DNA from: Erinaceus europaeus
Taxonomy: Eukaryota; Chordata; Mammalia; Eulipotyphla; Erinaceidae
Reading direction: 5' to 3'
Assembly (NCBI RefSeq): GCF_950295315.1
Contig: NC_080171.1
Span: forward strand, 118,863,747-118,927,746
DNA length: 64,000 nt
Shown: piece by piece, positions 42,712-52,539 of the stretch
Numbering within the stretch: position 1 is the first letter of the stretch
Layout of the letters: each line of letters opens with the position of its first letter
Made by a program: the position numbers and the translations under genes
Notes under the pieces: model-generated
What the model was told of the DNA's origin: nothing
Seen by the model: only the letters and a program-made list of their open reading frames with translations
Database searches by the model: none

Positions 42712-43771
42712 TACTGGGAATACTGTGAGAACCAGGTTGAGTGTGGTGAGGCTTTTCCCACTGAAAAATGGGGAACTGAGGAAACTAATTTCCTTATTAG
42801 ACTCTCTCTTGCTGAGGTTGAGCTTGAGAGAGGTATGGACCTGTTTTTTCCCTCCCTGTCAGCATACTTCCTGTCTCCAGAGAACCTGCATTTTTCTGCC
42901 TCCAGGGGATCAGCATTCCTTAAAACATTAAGCTGGCTCTCCTGCTTCACCTGGCATTCCCTGATACAATGGCCCACTCTCTTATTATCTACATATCAAT
43001 GTTCTGCTTTATCTAACAAGTGACTTAAGGTCTCTTGCCTATTTCCCCACCTATTCTGCTCATTTGATATATTCTTTATTTACCCTCAAGGCCCTCCCTG
43101 CCTGCAGGGTATTATTAATCCTACCAGTTAAACCCCTCAGCAGTTGCTAAGGAAGTTCCTACCTTTCCCAGCCCTTTTTACCTTTCTCTGCCCCTTTCCT
43201 AACCATGTATGGTATTGTCAAGCCACTTCTGTTTTCGACTTGCCACTTCTGTTTTCTGGCCTGGAAGAGCAGGGGGCACTTGGACCAGGATTCTTATGCC
43301 GGCCCTTGCACTTTGTGCCATGTGTATTTAACCCGCTGTGCTACCACCTGACTCTGGGGTGTTCGGATGAATAAAGGTTTCAAACGGACTCGCCACCACC
43401 AGTTAGGTTCCTGGGTCATTGTTGTTAAAATTCGGAGGCTCCAGCTGGCCAGGCTAGCTTCACGGGCGGGTAACAGAGACGACCAGAGACATACGGCTGG
43501 GCAGGGAAGCTGTATTTCTTTATTCAGGAACAACGATTCATAAACTAAGACAAACTAATCACCAAACAGAACTCTGTTGCCTCTTTCCCCCGCAACGGCG
43601 CCAAGCACTCTCGAACTCTGAAACTCTGGAACCTTCTCGGGGTTCCTTGGGGCGGGGCCAAGCGGCCCGCAAAACTAGCAGGATTGATCCAATTTTCTTG
43701 GCGGGGGAGAGCTAGAACAACCTAATGTAAAGCATACAACAGGTCATCTCTCTCACATTGCTAGCCTGGCA
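42712..43771 (+). mobile_element. 5' LTR of the rearranged provirus (split by a nested LTR)
   Basis: Begins TACTGGGAATACTG (the inverted arm still has TGCTAGGAATAC) and ends GCTAGCCTGGCA. AATAAA is at 43370-43375. Downstream half aligns with LTRs at 30841 and 46756 (CAGGGTATT, GGATGAATAAAGG, TAGGTTCCTGGGTCAT). A stretch at 43284-43356 resembles a SINE head in reverse, partly shared with the other LTR copies. Without the nested LTR and its extra duplication copy it is about 730 bp. Confidence 0.7.
43420..43741 (-). mobile_element. Nested solo LTR, 322 bp, 6-bp target duplication
   Basis: Flanked by GGTCAT at 43414-43419 and 43742-43747. Minus strand starts TGTTGTATGC and ends TTTTAACAACA. AATAAA (minus) is at 43519-43524. 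It split the host LTR exactly within GGGTCAT|CTCT, a block intact in the other family copies. G+C- and CpG-rich U3. Unrelated in sequence to its host LTR. Confidence 0.82.
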
Positions 43772-43773
43772 TC

Positions 43774-43791
43774 TGGTGCCCAACATGGGGC
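43774..43791 (+). other. Retroviral primer binding site, tRNA-Lys-1,2 type
   Basis: TGGTGCCCAACATGGGGC lies 2 bp after the LTR end. It differs at two CpG-type positions from the tRNA-Lys(1,2) complement, as expected from CpG decay. This supports a betaretrovirus-like (class II) origin. Confidence 0.75.
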
Positions 43792-43895
43792 AATCCTCCC
43801 TGCCCCCTCAGCCTCACACGCAGCAAAGTCTACGGGGGAAGGTGACAACACAGACGCGTGTCACGGGATTACTGGCTTCCTGCCCGCCATGTCCT

Positions 43896-44104
43896 GAATG
43901 CTGAGCCGTTGGAGGCAGAAAAATGCAGGGTCTCTGGAGACAGGGAGTAAGCTGACAGGGAGGAAAAACACTGAGGTCCGTACCTCTCCCAAGCTCAATC
44001 TCAGCAAGAGAGAGTCTGACAGGGAGATTAATTTCTTCAGTTCCCCATTTTTCAATGGGAAAAGCCTCACCATGCTCAACCTGGTTCTCACAGTATTCCT
44101 AGCA
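43896..44104 (-). mobile_element. Inverted partial LTR (U3 start)
   Basis: Reverse complement of 42712-42918, homologous up to the GAATGCTG/CAGCATTC block where it meets the leader. Ends CCTAGCA, the intact LTR terminus. Confidence 0.8.
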
Positions 44105-44544
44105 CCCACCAGTAGTGCAGGAGGGTTCCTTTGACCCTACAACCTCTCCAGCATTTGCTGATGTTTCCTTTTCTGTTGTATGACATTCTCACAGGAGTGA
44201 AGTGATATCTCATTGTTGTCTTTATTTGCATTTCTCTGACAATCAAAGACTTGGAGCATTTTTTCATGTGTTTCTGGCCTTTTGGATCTCTTCTGTGGTG
44301 AATATTCTGTCCATGTCCTCTCCCCATTTTTGGATTGGATTATTTGCTTTCTTGTTGTTGAGTTTGGCAAGCTCTTTATATATTTTGGTTATTAAACTCT
44401 TGTCTGATGTATGGCATGTACAGATCTTCTCCCATTCTGTGAAGGATCTCTTGGTTTGGGTAGTGGTTTCTTTTGCTGTGCAGAAGCTTTTTAAAACATT
44501 AAGCATTTGATGTAGTTCCACAGGTTTATGCTTGCCTTAGTCTT

Positions 44545-44881
44545 TTTTTTTTTTTAATGTTCTTACCTCCTATATAGGATCAATTTTTGTGCTTATATTT
44601 ATTTTATTTATTTATGTGTTTATTCCCTTTTGTCCCTTGTTTCATTGATGTAGTTTATTATTGTTGTTATTGATATCATCATTAGATAGGACACAGAGAA
44701 ATGGAGAGAGAAGGGGAAGACAGAGAGAGGGGGAGAAAGACAGACACCTGCAAACCTGCTTCACTACCTGTGAAGTGACTCCCCTGCAAGTGGGGAGCCA
44801 GGAGCTCAAACTGGGATTCTTATGCTGGTCCTTGTGCTTTGCCCCACATGCGCTTAACCTGCTGCGCTACCACCCGACTCT
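44545..44881 (-). mobile_element. SINE family A carrying about 45 bp of extra 3' sequence
   Basis: Flanked by CTTGCCTTAGTCTT at 44531-44544 and 44882-44895. On the SINE strand, the usual A-rich tail is followed by about 45 bp unlike SINE or L1 (44556-44596), then a second poly(A), then the duplication. This is the pattern of a 3' transduction. Confidence 0.82.
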
Positions 44882-45544
44882 CTTGCCTTAGTCTTCTTTG
44901 TAATTGGATTCGTTTCATTGAAAATGTCTTTAAAATTTATGCGGAAAAGAGTTCTGCCAATATTTTCTTCTAAGTATCTGATAGTTTCTGGGATAACATC
45001 GAAGTCCTTGATCCACTTGGAATTTACTTTTGTATTTGGTGAAATACAGTGGTTCAGTTTCATTCTTCTGCATGTTTCAACCCATTTTTTCCAACACCTT
45101 TTGTTGAAGAGACTCTGCTTTCCCCATTTAATAGTCTGGGCATCTTTGTCAAAGATTAGATGCCCATAGGTGTGGGGGATTACTTCTGGGCTCTCAATTC
45201 TATTCCAGTGGTTAGTATGTCTATTCATGTTCCAGTACCAAGCAATTTTGACTATGTGTGGCCCTATAGTACAATTTGAGATCTGGGAGTGTGGTGCCTC
45301 CAGTTCTGTTCTCAAGATTGTTTTGGCGATTCTAGGTCTTTTGTGATTCCAGATAAACATTTGTAGCATTTGTTCTATTCTCCTAAAAAATGTGGTTAGG
45401 ATCTTGATGGGGATAGCATTAAATTTGTAAATGGCTCTAGGTAGAAATACATTTTGATGATGTTAATTCTTCCAACAATCTTGTATATTAACCTCTAAGG
45501 CACTAATGAACTAAGATACCACTCAATCTAACCATGTTCTGACC

Positions 45545-45690
45545 ACTTTTTAATTTAGACAGAAAGAGATAGAGGGGAAGAGAGAGGAGAATAGCACAGT
45601 ACCCTCATGTGGTGCTGGGGCTTGAACCTGGACAGTGCTCACAGGTGATGCAGAGCTGCTCCTCAGTCATCTGTCATTGGAGCCCTTATC
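45545..45690 (-). mobile_element. SINE family E-like, diverged
   Basis: AGACAGAAAGAGATAGAGGG, GGGGCTTGAACCTGGACAG and TGCAGAGCTGCTCC in reverse orientation. Confidence 0.5.
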
Positions 45691-45724
45691 ACACTGTTTA
45701 TTGCGACACTGATATAATCATTTG

Positions 45725-45830
45725 AACTAAGGAAACATGATGCTAAGCACTATTGTAAGTCCTTAGCATCATTTTACTTAATCTTTGAAACTTCCCTATT
45801 AGGTTACTAGAATTTTTCATTTTATATTTG
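45725..45830 (-). mobile_element. MIR/L2-like ancient fragment
   Basis: GCTAAGCACTATTGTAAGTC and 'attttacttaatctttgaaac' resemble the conserved core-side block of ancient MIR/L2 elements. Confidence 0.4.
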
Positions 45831-45849
45831 TGACTTTTTAAAAATTTTA

Positions 45850-45998
45850 TCACTGTGGTCCAGGAGGTGGCACAGTGATAAATCTTTGGACTCTCAAGCA
45901 TGAGGTCCCGAGTTTGATCCCTAGCAGCACATGTGCCAAAGTGATGTCTAGTTCTTTCTCTCTCCTCCTAACTTTCTCATAAATAAATAAAATCTTAA
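45850..45998 (+). mobile_element. SINE family E, sense copy
   Basis: GGAGGTGGCACAGTGATAAA head (box A-like), GAGTTTGATCCCTAGCAG box B region, TGATGTCTAGTTCTTTCTC block and AAATAAAAT tail. This copy best shows the family E sense strand. Confidence 0.8.
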
Positions 45999-46004
45999 AA
46001 ATTT

Positions 46005-46290
46005 TTTTTATCAACAAGGGCAACAAAAGGGAATAAATTTTAAAAAAATAAATAAAATTTTTTTTATCACCACCAGGGTTATTGCTGGGGCTTTTGACTG
46101 CATGATGAATACACTGCTCCTGGGGCCCATTTATTCCTTTTTTTGTTTTATTTGGACAGAGAGAAATTGGGTGGGGGTGGATAATAGAGAGAAAGAGAGA
46201 AAGAGAGGCATCTACAGCCCTGCTGTGAAGCTTCCTCTTTGCAGACTTGAATCTGGTCCTTGAGCATGGCAATGTGTGCACTCACCAGGC
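46005..46290 (-). mobile_element. SINE tail fragment plus extended SINE, mixed orientation
   Basis: 46010-46045 is a family A tail on the plus strand (AACAAGGGCAACAAAAGGG). 46068-46285 is a reverse family A/B-like copy with the extension block CACCAGGGTTATTGCTGGGG and a shortened body. Confidence 0.6.
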
Positions 46291-46325
46291 CCCATGAATA
46301 CACATGTAAAAATGGCTTATTTAGG

Positions 46326-46615
46326 GTGTAGGGCGGTAGCGCAGCAGGTTAAGTGCAGGTGGCGCAAAGCACAAGGACCAGCATAAGGATCCCAGTTTGA
46401 GCCCCTGGCTCCCCACCTGCAGGGGAGGCGCTTCACAGGCAGTGAAGCAGGTCTGCAGGTGTCTGTCTTTCTCTCCCCCTCTGTGTCTTCCCCTCCTCTC
46501 TATTTCTCTCTGTCCTATCCAACAACGACGACATCAACAACAACAATAACTACAACAATAAAACAACAAGGGCAACAAAAGGGAATAAATAAATAAATAA
46601 ATAAATGGATAAAAA
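46326..46615 (+). mobile_element. SINE family A
   Basis: Full-length sense copy; flanks TAAAAATGGCTTATTTA and TAAAAATGACTGATTTA look like a diverged target duplication. Confidence 0.9.
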
Positions 46616-46755
46616 TTCTTTTAAAAATGACTGATTTATAATTCTCTTAAAAATTATTTATTTATATATTCATGGGGGGGGGAGGAAGAGAACCAGCACA
46701 TCATTTGGACATATGCAATGCTGAAGTTGAGCCCAAGACCTCATGCCTCTAAGTC

Positions 46756-47248
46756 TGTTGGGAAATTGTGCAGATGTGGTCGAGCTTGGCAGGGCCCACA
46801 AACCACCCTGTTTCCATGCTAGCATTCTTATCTACATACCAATCTTCTGCTTTATCTTACATATGGCTAAAGGTCTCCTTCCTGGGTCCCCGCAGGGTAT
46901 TGCTAATTCCCAACAACTGAATCCCTGAAGCCCCTACCATTTCCAGCCCCTCCCACTTATGGTATTATAAAAGCCACTTCCGTTTCTGGTCTGTCTTTCT
47001 TCCGCATCCCAACCTAGAGTAGGTCAGGCGTGCAGACTGGGAGGCAGACACCGGCCATTGCGGCTGGCTCCACGTGGCTTAACCCGCTGCACTCACGCTG
47101 ACTCTGGGGCTCCCGCATGAATAAAGATTTGTATTGCTACCGCCACGAGCTTGGTTCCTGAGTCATCTGTCTCCTGTGTCGCTGACTGAGTTCTCTCCAA
47201 CCCAGAGAGCACGCACCTGGGGAAGAGGCATCCTACACTAGCCCGGCA
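46756..47248 (+). mobile_element. Solo LTR, same family as 30841-31326, 6-bp target duplication
   Basis: Starts TGTTGGGAAATTGTG, ends GCCCGGCA, flanked by TAAGTC at 46750-46755 and 47249-47254. TATAAAA at 46966-46972 and AATAAA at 47120-47125 give a full U3-R-U5 layout. No internal sequence remains. Confidence 0.85.
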
Positions 47249-47259
47249 TAAGTCCAGAG

Positions 47260-48130
47260 CTCTAGTCACTGTGTTATGTCCCAGGCCACTAGGTGATTAC
47301 AACACCAAAGAGAAATACTGTATTGGGTGAACGCTGTCAGGTTTATGCTTTAGGAATTAGTGGTGCTGGATTTGGGCCGAGGCGGTTGGAAGCCTCTAAC
47401 TATATCATGATCCTCTCGGGAGCAGACATGTCACATTTGTATGAGCACCGCCATAGGTCTTGCCTAGTCCCTAGTCACTAGGAAAGCTGTTTGTCCTTGG
47501 TGAGGGAGCACAATTCCATCTGCTGATGAATCATAACTTGATCAGCTTGCTTCCAAACCTCACTGTATAATTGGTACTGCTTGAATCTTTTACAAATGGT
47601 ATTGACTGCATTGGGGGTTATTTTGGGTTGATTCCCTTCCATGGAATTACTCGAGAAGTATAAAATTCTATAGGTAATTGTTTCAATCACTCTAGAAACC
47701 GGGGGTTTATAATTCTACCAGCTATTTTTCAGTGCACCTATGTCATCGCAATCACTTGAGTACTCCTTTTATTTTATTCACTTATAATCATATTTACAGG
47801 CTACCAGTACAGGCCAGGGCTGATAAACAATGATGAATTTGTTCACAATACCTGGGGGTTATGAAGTCTAGATTCCAGGAGCCCTGCTGAAGTTCATTAG
47901 CAATCTGAGAATTTATTGAAGCTTCTTTCTTTGAATGGAGTAGATTCCTTCCATCTGACAGAGGGACCTGGGTTTGGAAGGACAAAGTCAGCACTCTGTG
48001 TTCAGGCTTTATTCTTTTTAGATTGGCTTGTGCAATTACTAAAACACTGCCTCTAGTGATCACCAACATCTCCATTTTCAGGACCATCACCTGTCTCCCT
48101 GCAAAGACCATTTGAAAGAGCAGGAGCCCA
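47260..48130. other. Unassigned sequence
   Basis: No repeat or convincing exon found; ORFs on both strands are short. Confidence 0.35.
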
Positions 48131-48139
48131 CACTACCCT

Positions 48140-48330
48140 CCCATCCCCACCCTCAGTTTGCACCAGCTACTCCCTCTGCCTTGCTGACAGCTGCTTCTTA
48201 TTCAGGTCTCAGATAAACGATTATCTCTCTTGGGAAGCCTTGTCATTTTTCTCCACTACACTAACACCTATTTCTACAGATTCCCATCAGTAGTGTATAA
48301 CATAATAGCTCCACGTGTTAACTTCTTTTT
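48140..48330 (+). mobile_element. L2-like ancient LINE fragment
   Basis: GGTCTCAGATAAACGATTAT, TCTTGGGAAGCCTTGTC and TTCTCCACTACACTAACACC. The same block order recurs at 49770-49950 in the same orientation, about 70% alike by eye. Confidence 0.4.
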
Positions 48331-48334
48331 GGGC

Positions 48335-48710
48335 AAGGATCAGACCTTTAAACAAAATCAAACAGCGGCCATGAACCTTGTAAAGTGATTTTTGTGCCTC
48401 ATAAGGCAGGAGCTAAGAACGGAGATTGGATGTTTTTGGCCCACGGCCACTGACAAGACAGCTGGCCCTAAGAAGAAGATGCGGAATGAAGAAGTGCTTC
48501 AGCCGCTTTCATCTCAACAACTGGTGTAGTTCTGGGGTTTGGCAGTGGGGCCTCAGCAGCAAATTCCAAAGCCCAGTTCCTGTTGAGCAGCCTGGGGAGA
48601 GACTGGTGGTGATGCCAGTAATTAACAAAAACAGAAAAAACTCAAGCTGCTATCATCAAGTCTTCTCTGGGTCAACATCAAAATCTTTCATTGGGAAACC
48701 TCTCTCTCTC
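48335..48710. other. Unassigned sequence
   Basis: 95-codon plus-strand ORF (48426-48713) shows no motif. Nothing else recognised. Confidence 0.35.
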
Positions 48711-48714
48711 TAAC

Positions 48715-48828
48715 CAGATCGTTGCTCAACTCTGCTTAATGGTGGTATGGGGGTTTGAACCTAGGACTTTGAAGCCTTCGACTCATGAGAGTCTCTTTGC
48801 ATAACCATTATGCTACCTAACCCCTCCC
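48715..48828 (-). mobile_element. SINE family C
   Basis: GGGGGTTTGAACCTAGGACT and TTTGCATAACCATTATGCTA in reverse orientation. Confidence 0.85.
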
Positions 48829-48865
48829 CCCATTGGGAACTCCTACATCATAGTAGCCTTTTTAA

Positions 48866-49000
48866 AATTTAAATATTTTATTTATTTATTTTAATGAGAG
48901 GGAGAGAAAGAGAGAGAGCGAAGTAGAAAGATATATACATAGACCAGAGCACTGCTCAGCTCTGGCTTATGGTAGTGCTGGGGACTGACCCAGTAATCTT
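48866..49000 (-). mobile_element. SINE family C, second copy with GA-rich tail
   Basis: CAGAGCACTGCTCAGCTCTG and GCTTATGGTAGTGCTGGGGA preceded by a GA-rich tail; the head side is truncated. Confidence 0.75.
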
Positions 49001-49071
49001 CTAAAAAGTGAACCCCCTTGCTTAATATCTTTGAATCCCTCCCACCCTACCCCTCATAAAAGTAAAACTTA

Positions 49072-49335
49072 GGGAATCGGGTGGTAGCGCAGCAGGTTAA
49101 GCACAGGTGGCACAAAGCGCAAGGACCGGCATAAGGATCTCAGTTCCAGCCCCCGGCTCCCCACCTGCAGGGGAGTCGCTTCACAGGTGGTGAAGCAGGT
49201 CTGCAGGTGTCTGTCTTTCTCTCCCCCGTCTTCCCCTCCTCTCTCCATTTCTCTTTGTCCTATCCAACAACAACAATAATAACTACAACAATAAAACAAC
49301 AAGGGCAACAAAAGGAAATTAAATTTTTTTAAAAA
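49072..49335 (+). mobile_element. SINE family A (first of a tandem pair)
   Basis: Sense copy bounded by AGTAAAACTTA at both ends (about 49061 and 49336). Confidence 0.9.
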
Positions 49336-49346
49336 GTAAAACTTAA

Positions 49347-49682
49347 GGGCCAGGTGGTAGCGCAGTGGGTTAAGTGCACATGGCACTAAGCACAAGGACC
49401 AGCATAAGGGTCCCGGTTCAAGCCCCCGGCTCCTCACCTGTGTGTGGGGGGTCACTTCACAAGTAGTGAAGCAGGTCTGCAGATATCTGTCTTTCTCTCC
49501 TCTCTGTCTTCCCCTCCTCTCTCAGTTTCTCTCTGTCGTATCCAACAGCAATAACAATAACAACAATAACAAACAAGGGCAACAAAAAGAGAAAAATAGC
49601 TTCCGGGAGGAGCAGCGTATTCATAGTACAGGCACTGAGCCCCAGCAATAATCCTGGAAGCAAAAAAAAAAAAAAAAAAAAA
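49347..49682 (+). mobile_element. SINE family A with 3' extension (second of a tandem pair)
   Basis: Starts just after the second AGTAAAACTTA copy and ends in poly(A) before a third, degenerate GGTAAAACTC. Includes the 3' extension (AGCTTCCGGGAGGAGCAG to ATCCTGGAAGC). Confidence 0.88.
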
Positions 49683-49769
49683 AGGTAAAACTCTTCCCTA
49701 TGGACCATGACGTCTCTCCCAAGTGTTCTAGTGTGCCCCTTCCTCCCCACCTTCTCCCCCATCTCTTGC

Positions 49770-49950
49770 CACAAGGACCTCCTTTGACGCTGGGAACAAG
49801 CCTACCTCCTGCCACCTTCCCAGTGTGCACCAGCCATTTGCTCTGCCTGGCTGACAGCTGCGTCTTACTAAGCTCCCAGATAAACCGCTACCTCCCCAGA
49901 AAGCCTCTGAAGTCTTTCTCCACTCCACTAACACCTGTTTTAGCGTTTTC
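49770..49950 (+). mobile_element. L2-like ancient LINE fragment
   Basis: GCTCTGCCTGGCTGACAGCT, GCTCCCAGATAAACCGCTAC and TTCTCCACTCCACTAACACC; partner of 48140-48330. Confidence 0.4.
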
Positions 49951-49954
49951 CATG

Positions 49955-50980
49955 ACGACACCAAAATTCAGGAAAGCTGGGAATTTGCCTTTCGATTCAT
50001 CTCTGGTGTTCACAACTCTGAACAGTTTTTTTGTTGTTGTTATTGTTGTTCTTTTTTTTCCCCGCATTGTAGGAACACTGTAGACCTCAATCTTCGCAGA
50101 CCGAGAAATAGGCATTAGGGGCATCATTTTCCACATGTGTCTTAAGGAGATTGAAAAAAAAACATTGCTGAGGACTGTCTCCCTACCCACAGGGAAAGAA
50201 CTTACCTTTCACAGACAGACTGAGGGTGACGTACAAAGAATAGATTTTCTACCTTCACGGGGAAAAAACTTACCCTGCTCCTCCCTACATGGGACGTATC
50301 TGAGAGAGCTTCTTGAGGCCAGTCTTCACAGGCAACCAGAAATATCCCTGCGTGCACCGTAAATCCAACCAAGGACCACCAGTCTCCCCACGTGGTGAAG
50401 GCCGGCCTGAACCAACACCCTAGATAAGGCCCCGAGCCTGTCCTAGGGTGGCCCCTCAGTCCTGGCTGCAGCAGCTAGACTCTCATGCTCCCCTGGCCCT
50501 GCCTCTTACTTTCCCCCTGCTGCTCCTACTACAGCTTTCCTTGGTCTGCTCACCTGACTCTACTTGTCTTGTTTGTTTCTCACATCTCACACTAATGTTC
50601 CAACCCAGATGTTTGTCATGGAGAACCTCCCTTATCTGGGGATTCAGACTATCTTAAAAACCCAATGTCATCACGTTCATTCAAGCAGCACGCTTATGAC
50701 TCAGTCTTATTTCCTGCTCTACAGAATTCAAAGAATGATGCTGAAAGGACAAGATATAAATTGAAAAAAAGACAGAAAAAACAGGGCAAGCATCCTAGGA
50801 TTTGGTAGTTTCTTGAGCAACTGTTAAGAGTTAAAGCCATCAAAGTGTTTCAACTACGTAAACAGTATTTTAATTACGTAAACAGATCAATAAGTGGCCT
50901 GATTATTCACTGAGACTTGTCCCATGTGGGGTTATCCCTTTAAGACAAAGAATTTTTCTTTCTTTCTTCTTTTTTTTAAT
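49955..50980. other. Repeat-poor unassigned sequence
   Basis: No SINE or recognised element for about 1 kb. 50150-50370 has overlapping short ORFs without recognisable domains. Confidence 0.35.
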
Positions 50981-50984
50981 ACAT

Positions 50985-51345
50985 GCATACTGGTAAATAA
51001 AGAAAATGTATTATAGTCACACACAGGAATAGTGCTCAGCTCGAAATGACAGGAAGTATGAACACATATTAGAATATGGGTTAACTTTGAAAACATTGTT
51101 AGATGAAAGAAACCAGGTGAAAAGACTATATAGTGCAAGCTTACATTTATATGAACGTTCAGAATACCAACTATTTGAGACAGAAAGCACAGCTATGGCT
51201 GTCGGGGTTTACAGAGTGTCTACCATGGAATGGTGAACAAAGCTTTTTATCCTTTTAAAGTAATAAAAATGATCTGGGACTGGATAGGAGTGAAGACTGC
51301 ACAGCATATGAATGTGTCCTTAAGTTGTATACTTTAATATGCTTT
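50985..51345 (+). mobile_element. Ancient L1 3' end
   Basis: TAGATGAAAGAAACCAGGTG, TATATAGTGCAAGCTTACAT and AAGACTGCACAGCATATGAA follow the order of old L1 3' ends. Confidence 0.6.
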
Positions 51346-51490
51346 TATTTATCTGTTAATGAAGGAGAGAGAGAGAGAGAGAGAGAGGAACTAGAGCATC
51401 ACTCTGGCACATGAGATGTCACGGTTGAACTCGGGACCTCATGCTTGAGAGTACAAGGTTTTATCCATTGTATCACTTCTGAGGACCCAA
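51340..51490 (-). mobile_element. SINE family E
   Basis: Minus copy with (GA)n tail, GAGCATCACTCTGGCACATG and the GAACTCGGGACCTCATGC head, flanked by TTGTATACTTTA / GTGTATACTTTA. Confidence 0.85.
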
Positions 51491-51517
51491 GGTGTATACT
51501 TTAAAAAGGCAAATTGT

Positions 51518-51795
51518 CCCCAGAGCCCTGCCCCACTAGGGAAAGAGAGAGACAGGCTGGGAGTATGGATCCACCTGCCAATGCCCATGTTCAGCGGGGA
51601 AGCAATTACAGAAGCCACACCTTCCACCTTCTGCATCCCACAATGCCCCTGGGTCCATGCTCCCAGAGGGATAAAGAACAGGAAAGCTTCCAATGGAGGG
51701 GATGGGAGATGGAACTCTGGTAGTGGGTGTTGTGTGGAGTTGCATCGGTCTTATCTTACAATCTTGTCAATAATTGAATCAATAAAAATACATTT
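51518..51795 (+). mobile_element. Family D 3' end with 15-bp target duplication
   Basis: Sense copy from CCCCAGAGCCCTGCC to AATAAAAATACATTT, flanked by AAAAAGGCAAATTGT at 51503-51517 and 51796-51810. The duplication and A-rich tail prove L1-style insertion of a 278-bp 5'-truncated unit. Confidence 0.9.
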
Positions 51796-51814
51796 AAAAA
51801 GGCAAATTGTATGT

Positions 51815-52525
51815 CATGTGCATTTCATTACAATTAACCATCAATGAAAGGGCTGAATGGTGGTGGGAACAGGCTGAAGTTGCTTCTTTCTTCCTCTTCT
51901 GCCCCCTGTTGCCCTATTTCTATCATAATAAAAACATTTAAAAAGCAATTCAAAAAAAGAAAACATTATATATCTTTTAGTTACTTTCTGAATAAAATTA
52001 ATACACATAGCTCGGGCACTAAAGTCTAAATTATCCTATACAGAGATGAAATTAGACGTAATATTTAAAACCTGAATTTATCTTTTCTCAAGAGGCAAAA
52101 AAGAAAGAAAACAGGAGAGAAAGGAAAGGCTCACTGTGCGAATCCACCACAGTCTGATGAGCAATGTCTGAGCTGCTGGCTTTGGCCAGTACCCAGGGGC
52201 CAGGGCATGTCCAGCCTGGGAGCGAGGCTGGCGGTGTTGAAGGGGTCGGTCTCTGCATCTTTCTTTAGGGCATAAAAGCAGATGGCACGTTAAGGATGGC
52301 TCATGGAGAGACAGACAGACACTGCTGTGGGCCTCTTCACAGCTGGCCTCTTGACAAAAGTCCTCTGTTATCCACTTAGCTGCATCAGCTTTCATATGGA
52401 CAGGAGTGTAGAAAATAGTTTCATTCATTCATTTGCCATAGCCAGCGCTGGAGTAACACCATATTAAATAACCCTGAGAATATGTGTGCCCAAAATTGGG
52501 TGGTTGGAGAAGTTCCAGACTGGCT
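51815..52525. other. Unassigned sequence
   Basis: 51850-51930 resembles a degraded SINE body; the rest is unrecognised. The 116-codon minus ORF at 52078-52428 has no clear motif. Confidence 0.35.
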
Positions 52526-52539
52526 TTCCTTTTTCCTTT

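Larger units (their letters stand above)
42712..44104. mobile_element. Rearranged class II ERV remnant: U3 ends facing outward on both sides
   Basis: Inserted in L1 ORF2 with near-identical 6-bp flanks CCAACC (42706-42711) and CCCACC (44105-44110). Plus-strand order: complete LTR (42712-43771, counting a nested LTR), primer binding site (43774-43791), about 105 bp of leader, then an inverted copy of the first 209 bp of the LTR (43896-44104). Both outer ends are therefore U3 starts, unlike a normal provirus. No gag, pol or env frame is present. Confidence 0.7.
42431..45475 (-). pseudogene. L1 ORF2 C-terminal region, interrupted
   Basis: Minus-strand blocks in order from the 5' end: MFIWNHKRPRIAKTILR and VKIAWYWNMNRHTNHWNRIE (45369-44900), then [20 protein letters not shown] (44340-44290), then after the proviral insertion WRTLRRLEMDLPYDLTIPLL and CPTTDEWLSN (42709-42480). 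These are the ORF2 thumb/cysteine-region blocks. A TA microsatellite (42455-42482) replaces part of the end. EN and RT domains are absent and frames are broken. Confidence 0.85.
41711..45485 (-). mobile_element. 5'-truncated L1, host to several nested insertions
   Basis: Reverse strand: ORF2 C-terminal third, then 3' UTR ending at poly(T) 41706-41715. Insertions inside it are SINEs at 42016-42373 and 44545-44881, and a proviral remnant at 42712-44104. With these removed the L1 reads through. The 5' end near 45485 falls within ORF2, so the copy was truncated at insertion. Confidence 0.85.

Noticed and set aside
42689..42977. Paired ORFs reading '[26 protein letters not shown]' at 42689 (+) and again at 43861 (-)
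   Set aside because: They are the two inverted copies of LTR U3, not a protein-coding repeat.
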